Virus record (IMG/VR): IMGVR_UViG_3300044641_004147
Location: 29,347 to 93,346 of that record
DNA length: 64,000 nucleotides
Strand: one strand, 5' to 3'
From: a virus
In this document: piece after piece, positions 45,790 to 52,164 of the stretch
Position numbering within the stretch: the first letter of the stretch is position 1
Layout: the number at the start of each line of letters is the position of its first letter
Made by a program: the position numbers and the translations under genes
The notes under the pieces: model-generated
Database searches by the model: none
What the model saw: the letters and a program-made list of their open reading frames with translations, nothing else
What the model was told of the DNA's origin: nothing

Positions 45790-47153
45790 ATCGTTAAACT
45801 CCAGCGTGAATTATCATAACGACCTTCGACGCTCTTAGTCCAAATATTATTTTCCCATTTGTACTGAGCGCCAGTGGTCATGTTAGTAACATATTCTACA
45901 CTGGATGTGGCCTGGCTGTCAAATGCTACGGTCCAATAAAGGCCATTAAATTCCACAATATCGTTGGCATTGGCAATCAATTGTGTGTAGCCTGGCGGAT
46001 TCCAAGCCGATGCTGGATCTGTGTTATCTGGATGACCCACGGCATGTAACAGCAAATATCTAGCACCATTGTTTGGAGTCAACAAATTAGCATTGACATC
46101 AATGGTCTGCGGATTAATAATAGCATCCACTGGGTCTAGCGTGTTAGTTGGCACAGTATCCATGTCTGGTGTATAGAGAACCAATGTGTCGTCACTGGGG
46201 TGTAGTGCAATAGTGCCCACTAGCTCACTGCCATTGGCTTGCATCATTCTAACACGGCTAATACCATTTCGGATTCCGCCGTACTGTGTTGTTAGTGCTT
46301 GCCAGCTGTGCGAAGTTCGAAGATTAATTTCGTCTGTGATGGTAGTTTCTGTAGCCGACAAATCGTTTTTCTTTAGCAGTCTTAGAGTGTTACCGTTGTA
46401 GACAATGTCATAGTTGTCAAAGGTCAAGTAGACAAATGCTAATTCAAAGCCGTCCCCATCTGTAGGATCGAGAACACTGCTGATAATTTTATGAATAACA
46501 CCTAGTTGTTTGACCTTGGCCGGAGCACTTATCCAAATTGGTAGTTCAAAGGTTAAGCTGGCAATGTCAATATTTTCTTCTGTGCCCACAGGCACACTGC
46601 GATTGCTCCAACTAATATCTGTTAACAATACATAGCTTAAACTGGTCCAGTCGATATAGTTGTCGGTGCTTTGAATTTCCATTGCCGGGTTGAACATGAT
46701 CATGATCTGTTCCAGCAATTGTAGTTTTTGTTCAGTGTTACTGGTCCATACATCTACTTTAAGAGTTAGTTTGTATGGCACTGGCATCAGACGCTCAACA
46801 GTATAAGTGCCGCCTTGTTGATCTGTGTACTGTCCAGTGGATTCATCATAACCACGGGTGCGAATATTCATTTTACTAACAAAGTTAGGTTCTTGCACTC
46901 GCTCACGATCATAGGTTAATTGGTTAATATGCACAGCCATGGCTGGCACAGCCTTGATAGTATTTTCACTGTTTTGTCTTAGTATTTGACTGGCCTGTCT
47001 ACTGGCATCACCATAAAACACCGGCACACGCTGATAAACAGCATGACCTTGGTCGTCGTTACTGAGTTGAACTTGAAAGTTACTCATAATCCTGACAAAC
47101 TGTGTCAGGAATCTGCGTATTTGTCTGTCGTAGAAAAATGTAGTATAGCTCAT
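45786..47153 (-). CDS. 15: Tail sheath stabiliser, T4 gp15-like
   Basis: 455 residues. The first 235 residues follow the T4 gp15 plan: FFYDRQIRRFLTQFVRIMSNFQV at the N-terminus, RVPVFYGD, INQLTYDRERVQEPN, a YKLTLKVDVWTSNTEQKLQLLEQIM strand-helix, then LTFELPIWISAP. T4 gp15 has about 270 residues and forms the ring that ends the tail and joins it to the neck; this copy carries about 180 extra C-terminal residues. Starts in a TGATG overlap with the gp14-like gene. The identification is by motif recall and needs a profile search. Confidence 0.75.
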   Translation of the reverse strand: MSYTTFFYDRQIRRFLTQFVRIMSNFQVQLSNDDQGHAVYQRVPVFYGDASRQASQILRQNSENTIKAVPAMAVHINQLTYDRERVQEPNFVSKMNIRTRGYDESTGQYTDQQGGTYTVERLMPVPYKLTLKVDVWTSNTEQKLQLLEQIMIMFNPAMEIQSTDNYIDWTSLSYVLLTDISWSNRSVPVGTEENIDIASLTFELPIWISAPAKVKQLGVIHKIISSVLDPTDGDGFELAFVYLTFDNYDIVYNGNTLRLLKKNDLSATETTITDEINLRTSHSWQALTTQYGGIRNGISRVRMMQANGSELVGTIALHPSDDTLVLYTPDMDTVPTNTLDPVDAIINPQTIDVNANLLTPNNGARYLLLHAVGHPDNTDPASAWNPPGYTQLIANANDIVEFNGLYWTVAFDSQATSSVEYVTNMTTGAQYKWENNIWTKSVEGRYDNSRWSLTI

Positions 47154-48334
47154 CAGTTATCAGGATTAGGTTTAAGAGCTTGGCTGAGACCTTGACGCTC
47201 TTGATGCGTACCAGCATTGTCAGCAAAAGTACGATTGTTGTTAATAAATCCACTCTTAAGAGTTTGATTCTGCGCTCCAGGAGTCAACGGACTGCGAACA
47301 TTGTCTTCAATCTTGACCCAGCGTTTACCGTCAAATCTAAATAACCTATTAGGTACATAATCTACACGCAGACAGTAATCACCGGTATTGGGCGCAGATG
47401 GAAAGCTAATACCAGAAACCAATGGAAATCCGTTTGGTGCTTGCCCGTCTCCGGTTAACCACCCTTTGACTTTGGCGTCTGGGCTGATTCTAGCCAAGTC
47501 TGCAGATATCATTAAGTCGCTGGCATCGGCACCTAACAATGTATTAGAAGCAAAATTATCAGCAGTGACAACTTTACTAGGAGCAGCCTGCCCACTGGTG
47601 TCCAATGGCTGTATAAAAATACCCGAGGTATCATACCCACTTTTTGGCACTTCAACTTCTGCCTGTTGCACAATGGCGTCATTGATATCAGTGTAGGTAT
47701 TGTAAGTGCTGATCACATCTCTTAGAGTCATTTCTTCACCGTTGGCACCTGTTTCAATTTTATTGAGGATATCTTTGTATTCCTGGCTGTCCACCAGTGG
47801 GTTAATCTTACAACGCCACAGGTGTGGCCACCAAGTTGGACTAAAGCCTTCACTGGCTCGTTGGCAGTCGCCAACTATAAAAAATCTCTTTAGTGCCACA
47901 GGCACATCGTTTAATGCATCGTAATCTTTGAGATGCAATAGCTCAATGACATCGCCGCTCATAATTTTGCGACCTACTAAGTTGACCATGTCATTGATGT
48001 GGAATGTTAAAAACAGCGTACCAGTGGCTAAAAATAGTCCAAACTGTGTTAGGTCAAAATCGCTGTCACTAACCTGATAAATTCCACGCATAGGATATAC
48101 CGTGGTGTCATAGACTCTGTCACGGTTTTCTAAAAACAGCAGGTCTTGAATCTGCTGTTCGCTTTGGTTGGCATACTGTGGCTGTGTGTAATCGTCAACG
48201 CCTTGATTTCTAGTACCTAGATACTTGTGTACCAAGACGCCCGTTCCGCCCACAGTGAACATTTCCGAAATTCTACGGTCAAAGAACTTGTAGTCGTTTG
48301 AGTGATTTTCGCGCCAGAGCGATAAACGAGGCAT
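47153..48334 (-). CDS. 14: Neck protein, T4 gp14-like
   Basis: 393 residues. N-terminal SLWRENHSNDYKFFDRRISEMF and the segment GRKIMSGDVIELLHLKDYDAL...FFIVGDCQRASEGFSPTWWPHLWRC resemble T4 gp14, where a GDLIYFP segment is followed by PFYQLG. It is longer than T4 gp14 (256 residues). Its direct coupling to the gp15-like gene matches the 14-15 order of T4. Read leftward from a late promoter at 48356 with AAGGA as ribosome site. The match is weaker than that for gp15 and rests partly on context. Confidence 0.6.
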   Translation of the reverse strand: MPRLSLWRENHSNDYKFFDRRISEMFTVGGTGVLVHKYLGTRNQGVDDYTQPQYANQSEQQIQDLLFLENRDRVYDTTVYPMRGIYQVSDSDFDLTQFGLFLATGTLFLTFHINDMVNLVGRKIMSGDVIELLHLKDYDALNDVPVALKRFFIVGDCQRASEGFSPTWWPHLWRCKINPLVDSQEYKDILNKIETGANGEEMTLRDVISTYNTYTDINDAIVQQAEVEVPKSGYDTSGIFIQPLDTSGQAAPSKVVTADNFASNTLLGADASDLMISADLARISPDAKVKGWLTGDGQAPNGFPLVSGISFPSAPNTGDYCLRVDYVPNRLFRFDGKRWVKIEDNVRSPLTPGAQNQTLKSGFINNNRTFADNAGTHQERQGLSQALKPNPDN

Positions 48335-48355
48335 AAATGGGTATCCTTATTGCTA

Positions 48356-48363
48356 TATTTATG
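48356..48363 (-). promoter_or_regulatory. Predicted late promoter (minus strand CATAAATA)
   Basis: On the minus strand CATAAATA lies 21 nt before the ATG at 48334, with AAGGA between. The motif's CATAAAT is perfectly complementary to ATTTATG at the start codon, so a read-through RNA could pair them, while a late-started RNA could not. Confidence 0.7.
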
Positions 48364-48366
48364 GAC

Positions 48367-48395
48367 TTGACAAACTATAATTTTGGATGTATAAT
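48367..48395 (+). promoter_or_regulatory. Consensus sigma70-type promoter, leaderless
   Basis: TTGACA (48367-48372), a 17-nt spacer, TATAAT (48390-48395), then 6 nt to ATG 48402. The upstream in-frame ATG at 48387 overlaps the promoter itself and is not likely to be transcribed. Confidence 0.85.
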
Positions 48396-48401
48396 AGTGA
48401 A

Positions 48402-48662
48402 ATGCAGGAGCGTCACGACTTAAACCGAAAAAAACTGGAAGAGTGCTTTGCCCAGTTGCAGGGTATGAGTATGGTACCAAAAAGTAAAATGTTTAAGTTT
48501 TACAAAAATGCCAGCGTGGCATTCACGGACTTAGACAAAGAATTTGTAGAATGTCGGCGACTCAAGCATATTTCGTCCAGATACGAAACACTGGAACAAC
48601 AGTACAACGAATGTATTACAGTTTTTGAACAGTGGAGCATAATGGCTACCCTGATGTACTGA
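48402..48662 (+). CDS. Small charged protein, probably early, unknown function
   Basis: 86 residues from the ATG that follows the promoter. Helix-rich and charged (MQERHDLNRKKLEECFAQLQ ... YETLEQQYNECITVFEQWS), with coiled-coil-like spacing. No family is recognised. It ends immediately before the next sigma70-type promoter, so it forms a single-gene unit; the strong host-type promoter suggests early expression. Confidence 0.7.
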   Translation: MQERHDLNRKKLEECFAQLQGMSMVPKSKMFKFYKNASVAFTDLDKEFVECRRLKHISSRYETLEQQYNECITVFEQWSIMATLMY

Positions 48663-48663
48663 C

Positions 48664-48692
48664 TTGACAAACGGTTCAAAATCTGCTATAAT
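48664..48692 (+). promoter_or_regulatory. Perfect-consensus sigma70-type promoter
   Basis: TTGACA (48664-48669), a 17-nt spacer, TATAAT (48687-48692). Unlike its neighbours it has a normal leader with AAAGGAG (48707-48713) 7 nt before the ATG at 48721. Confidence 0.88.
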
Positions 48693-48720
48693 TAATAAAT
48701 TACAGTAAAGGAGTTGTCTT

Positions 48721-49878
48721 ATGGCTACAGTTGCTGGCGTTAAAATTAAAACCAAAGCACCTAAAATTCGAAATCCCCTGTTTGCTGATGAAAAGTACAC
48801 AGGCTCAGAGCCAGAGTGGCCAACTGAGGCAAAAGATTGGGACGATGCTAAATTCGACAATCTGTTGCGCCGTAGCTTCTACTACTACAATTATTACTAC
48901 AACCAAAAAGAAACTAAAAAACATGTGGTAGATTGGATGCGCCGTAGCACAGAATTCGACAAAGACGAAATTCGTGCCTTTGAGCGAGCCAACGATCGTT
49001 GGTTGCCCATGACCGCTTGCAGTTTGATACTGGCGCATCGCAAAGGCATGCCGTTCCGCACTCGTCACAGTGACTATCTCAATAAGACTATCTTGGAAAT
49101 TATTGAGCGCAGTCGCGAAGAAATCGAAGAAGTTGTTGCCACACCAGAGCAGGTTGCAGTTCGCCCTACTATCCAAGATCGTTTGGCAGAAAAGACCGGT
49201 GAGCTAATTGGCGAACTTGAAGGTCACTATGACGAAATGGATACCAGTACAGTTAAGTTCTATGATTGGTTTGTGGCCAATAATGTAGTTCAGAGCCAAT
49301 TGGGCAGGTACGAAGCACTTTACACCCGGCGTCTTGAAGAACTAGAAGAAGCACAGACAAAGAAAGACCCACAGCTCAAGGAAGCCTACAGCCACTTTAA
49401 AGCCGTGGATTTTAAGAAGCGTATTAGTTGGATCAACGATTTGTTGAGTGCCATTGAGCAGTATCGCGGCGTTAAAAAGGCCGCTAAAAAAGCTCGTGTT
49501 AAAAAGGCTCCTAGCAAAGAAAAGGTAGTGGCCAAACTCAAGTACGCCAAAGATGACAAGGCAATGAAGATTGTCAGTATTAATCCTGCAGACATTGTAG
49601 GGGCCGCAGAGCTTTGGATTTACAATAACAAGACTCGTAAGCTGGGCAAATATGTTGCTGGCAGTTATCATACTCTAGGTGTTAAAGGTACTACAATTAC
49701 CGGATACGACCCTGATAAAAGTGTGGCAAAAACTCTACGCAAGCCCGAAGAACAGCTTAAAGAGTTTGCCAAAGCAGGCAAGATTGCACTACGCACCTTT
49801 ATTAAGGAGATCAAAGCAGTCGAAGTCAAACTCAACGGGCGCATTAACACAGATACTCTGCTACTGCGTATAGGCTAA
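48721..49878 (+). CDS. Conserved charged phage protein, unknown function
   Basis: 385 residues. N-terminal helical region with a Tyr-rich patch (RRSFYYYNYYYN, near residue 52), central charged helices, a Lys/Arg/Ala-rich linker (VKKAAKKARVKKAPSKEKV, about 250-270), and a C-terminal region (ADIVGAAELWIYNNKTRKLGKY...). I recall similar uncharacterised proteins in cyanophages and pelagimyophages. The basic linker suggests nucleic acid binding; the strong early-type promoter suggests a role soon after infection. Downstream is a terminator-like hairpin. Function remains unknown. Confidence 0.75.
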   Translation: MATVAGVKIKTKAPKIRNPLFADEKYTGSEPEWPTEAKDWDDAKFDNLLRRSFYYYNYYYNQKETKKHVVDWMRRSTEFDKDEIRAFERANDRWLPMTACSLILAHRKGMPFRTRHSDYLNKTILEIIERSREEIEEVVATPEQVAVRPTIQDRLAEKTGELIGELEGHYDEMDTSTVKFYDWFVANNVVQSQLGRYEALYTRRLEELEEAQTKKDPQLKEAYSHFKAVDFKKRISWINDLLSAIEQYRGVKKAAKKARVKKAPSKEKVVAKLKYAKDDKAMKIVSINPADIVGAAELWIYNNKTRKLGKYVAGSYHTLGVKGTTITGYDPDKSVAKTLRKPEEQLKEFAKAGKIALRTFIKEIKAVEVKLNGRINTDTLLLRIG

Positions 49879-49894
49879 GTTCGAGTTCGACTCC

Positions 49895-49929
49895 AGTCCT
49901 GTGCATAAATACTTGCACAGGACTTTTTT
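49895..49929 (+). terminator. Terminator hairpin whose loop holds a late promoter
   Basis: Perfect 10-bp stem AGTCCTGTGC (49895-49904) / GCACAGGACT (49915-49924), a 10-nt loop and a run of six T up to 49929. It would end transcripts of the upstream gene. The loop carries the late motif core, and the right arm carries AGGA, the ribosome site for the gp13 gene at 49930. Confidence 0.85.
49904..49911 (+). promoter_or_regulatory. Predicted late promoter (CATAAATA) in the terminator loop
   Basis: CATAAATA lies 18 nt before the ATG of the gp13 gene. The predicted start near 49917 falls inside the right arm, so late RNA cannot form the hairpin and keeps AGGA (49919-49922) exposed. Confidence 0.75.
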
Positions 49930-51060
49930 ATGGCTACACTTAAACCAGGTTTAACGCCGACTGGCGCACTTATTACAGACAACCTAGGCGGCCCCGGGCA
50001 GATCGCTTTTGATCCTACGCCACTGGATTCTTTAAGTCAAAAGAAAAACGAAATCATTGACTACATCAGACTACGCCTAGGCGATCAAATTGTCGATGTT
50101 GAACTAGACAAAGAACACTACGAGCTGGCTATAAAAAATGCATTTAACAGATACAGACAGCGGGCTCAGAACAGCGTCGAAGAAAGCTATGCTTTCCTAG
50201 AGTTACTGCCTAACACACAAGAATATATACTGCCACAGGAAATAATGACTGTTCGCAGTGTTTATCGCAGAGGTATCGGCAGTGTCACAGGAACCACAGC
50301 CAGCCAATTTGAACCTTTTGCATCAGGGTATTTGAACACTTACATGCTGGTAGCTGGCCGCGTAGGTGGTCTAGTTAACTACGAATTGTTTACACAATAT
50401 CAAGAGCTGGCTATGAAGATGTTTGGTGGCCATATTGACTTTACTTGGAACCCTTCTACACGAAAACTTACACTGATTCGTAAGATTCCCGATCAAACAA
50501 CCACTTACATTCGATTGAATAGCATGACTGCCTCCGGTTTAACTCCAGGCAGTACAATTACACTGGCTACCAGCACATCTACCTCAGTGGCTGTTGGTGC
50601 TAGCCTTGTTATTAATAACTGCCCTATAGCAGGATACAATAACAACTATATGGTTACCGCAGTAGATACTGTGCTACAGACTCTTACTGTAACAGCAGTA
50701 CAAGCTCTAGGTGCAACCAGTGTCACAGGGTTTGATCTAAGTAAAACTCGTGTCAGTAGCCCTGCCACAGATGTTCCAGCAGAAGTGGTAATGTTACGCA
50801 CTTACAATCATAAACCTGATGTAATGTTGCTTAACGATCACTTTATCTTTCCCTGGATTCAGGACTATGCTTATAGTTTTGCCAAGCGTATTGTTGGTGA
50901 AGCTCGTAGTAAGTTTCAAACCATTGCTGGACCGCAGGGCGGAACCAGTCTAAACGGTGACGCACTTAAAACCGAAGCACAGGCCGAAATGGAAAAACTA
51001 GAAGAAGAGTTAAAGAACTATGTTGACGGTTCGGCCCCTCTAACCTGGGTTATCGGCTAA
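49930..51060 (+). CDS. 13: Neck protein, T4 gp13-like
   Basis: 376 residues. Matches the T4 gp13 plan: an N-terminal helix with IDYIRLRLGDQIVDVELDKEHYELAIKNAFNRY, then EYILPQEIMTVRSVYRRG, a central FGGHIDFTWNPSTRKLTLIR strand pair, and a C-terminal helical part with FAKRIVGEARSKF and GGTSLNGDALKTEAQAEMEKLEEEL. gp13 joins the filled head to the tail. Roughly 70 residues around 190-270 (TASGLTPGSTITLATSTSTSVAVGA...) look like an inserted beta domain. It is separated in orientation from gp14 and gp15, unlike T4. Confidence 0.82.
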   Translation: MATLKPGLTPTGALITDNLGGPGQIAFDPTPLDSLSQKKNEIIDYIRLRLGDQIVDVELDKEHYELAIKNAFNRYRQRAQNSVEESYAFLELLPNTQEYILPQEIMTVRSVYRRGIGSVTGTTASQFEPFASGYLNTYMLVAGRVGGLVNYELFTQYQELAMKMFGGHIDFTWNPSTRKLTLIRKIPDQTTTYIRLNSMTASGLTPGSTITLATSTSTSVAVGASLVINNCPIAGYNNNYMVTAVDTVLQTLTVTAVQALGATSVTGFDLSKTRVSSPATDVPAEVVMLRTYNHKPDVMLLNDHFIFPWIQDYAYSFAKRIVGEARSKFQTIAGPQGGTSLNGDALKTEAQAEMEKLEEELKNYVDGSAPLTWVIG

Positions 51061-51068
51061 TTAAATCC

Positions 51069-51097
51069 TTGACAAAATTGCTATTAACTCATACAAT
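51069..51097 (+). promoter_or_regulatory. Consensus sigma70-type promoter, leaderless
   Basis: TTGACA (51069-51074), a 17-nt spacer, TACAAT (51092-51097), then 6 nt to ATG 51104. No Shine-Dalgarno is present between the promoter and the start. Confidence 0.82.
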
Positions 51098-51103
51098 CGC
51101 TGT

Positions 51104-51751
51104 ATGATTATTGGCATCTGTGGATTCATTGGCAGCGGCAAAGACACTGCCGCAGACTATTTGGTTAACTTTCATGAATTTCGCCGTGAAAGTTTTGCTG
51201 GCATTCTCAAAGACGCAGTCTCGGCAGTGTTTGGCTGGGACAGAGAAATGCTAGAAGGTCGTACTAGGCAAAGCCGCGAATGGCGTGAACAGGTAGACTC
51301 ATGGTGGGGGCAAAGGCTCAACATTCCTGAATTAACCCCTAGGTGGGTCCTACAGTACTGGGGCACTGAAGTTCTACGCCGCGGGTTTCATGACGATATC
51401 TGGATTGCAGGACTAGAGAACAAATTGCGTACCAGCAGTGACAATGTAGTGATCAGTGACTGTAGATTCCCTAATGAAATCCAAGCAATTAAAAACCAAG
51501 GTGGCCGAGTAATCTGGGTTCAGCGTGGTACGTTACCTGAATGGCATGAATATGCTGTGGCTGTAAACAAAGGCCCCGGTCATATTGGTTGGGCTTTGGG
51601 CAAAGAGCGCCTGGGCAAATACAAAATACATGCCAGCGAAACCAGCTGGGTAGGCACAGACTTTGATGCTGTCATTGACAATAACGGATCATTGGATGAT
51701 CTGTACAATCAAATCAAAAATCTGGTACAAGATCCGCAGGCTTCCAACTAA
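51104..51751 (+). CDS. 1: Deoxynucleoside monophosphate kinase, T4 gp1-like
   Basis: 215 residues. P-loop GFIGSGKDT at residues 7-15, followed by the AADYL helix, F-A-x-x-L-K-D-A near residue 32, WVLQYWGTEVLRRGF and ISDCRFPNE, which together fit the T4 gp1 dNMP kinase family. It phosphorylates dNMPs for phage DNA synthesis. A host-type promoter rather than a late one agrees with an early metabolic role, even though it sits among virion genes. Its 3' end overlaps the convergent minus-strand gene by 38 nt. Confidence 0.82.
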   Translation: MIIGICGFIGSGKDTAADYLVNFHEFRRESFAGILKDAVSAVFGWDREMLEGRTRQSREWREQVDSWWGQRLNIPELTPRWVLQYWGTEVLRRGFHDDIWIAGLENKLRTSSDNVVISDCRFPNEIQAIKNQGGRVIWVQRGTLPEWHEYAVAVNKGPGHIGWALGKERLGKYKIHASETSWVGTDFDAVIDNNGSLDDLYNQIKNLVQDPQASN

Positions 51752-52064
51752 GCCTACTTTTAAATACTTCCTGTTGACAGTTTAGGCATATAGTTTTTAA
51801 GTTAGGCCAACTGTTATTACGCAGATTTCCATCTAGATAAAATACCCTGAGTTGATCATCGGGGTATTTTGCTTTGAATCCACACTTCTCACACTGCGGT
51901 TTTTTTCTGTAACCGTGCTTGAACCAAGACGGCGGTTGTGGCTTAGGCGTGCGACCTTTGTGTATGCAACTGGTACACATTCTTCTATAATGTGTGACAC
52001 CGTTCTTAACATAGTTAATTGCCACTGGATGTTGGCCGCATTGGCATAAAGATCTACATTGCAT
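51714..52064 (-). CDS. Zinc-binding HNH-like protein lacking catalytic residues
   Basis: 116 residues with two Cys clusters: C7-C9-C30-C33 and C58-C61-C93-C96. The second half keeps the HNH frame (CEKCGF ... YLDGNLRNNSWPNLKTICLNC), but where HNH nucleases carry His-His before the D-G-N there is F75-Y76, and the final His after the last Cys pair is Q97. It may therefore bind DNA without cutting. A late motif lies 4 nt before the ATG, predicting a leaderless late mRNA. It could be a domesticated homing-nuclease relative. Confidence 0.7.
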   Translation of the reverse strand: MQCRSLCQCGQHPVAINYVKNGVTHYRRMCTSCIHKGRTPKPQPPSWFKHGYRKKPQCEKCGFKAKYPDDQLRVFYLDGNLRNNSWPNLKTICLNCQQEVFKSRLSWKPADLVPDF

Positions 52065-52068
52065 ATAG

Positions 52069-52076
52069 TATTTATC
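52069..52076 (-). promoter_or_regulatory. Predicted late promoter, minus strand (GATAAATA), nearly leaderless
   Basis: On the minus strand GATAAATA ends 4 nt before ATG 52064, leaving no room for a leader. Confidence 0.6.
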
Positions 52077-52108
52077 GTGCTGACCTTTGCAAAGGACCTG
52101 TAACGATA

Positions 52109-52157
52109 TCCTTTTATGCTGGCCAGAATAAATAACTACAATGTAATCTTAAAAGGA
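52109..52157 (+). promoter_or_regulatory. Late promoter flanked by arms that pair over the ribosome site
   Basis: TCCTTTTA (52109-52116) is perfectly complementary to TAAAAGGA (52150-52157), which contains the ribosome site of the sheath gene. The late motif AATAAATA (52127-52134) lies in the 33-nt loop. RNA started there lacks the left arm; RNA reading in from upstream can hide AAGGA. Confidence 0.65.
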
Positions 52158-52164
52158 AAATCAT

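Noticed and set aside
49881-49904. tRNA-like string with TTCGAGTTCGACTCC suggesting a T-arm
   Set aside because: No five-base T-stem can be formed around either TTCGA, and no acceptor, D or anticodon arm is present; the region is the left flank of the terminator/promoter hairpin.
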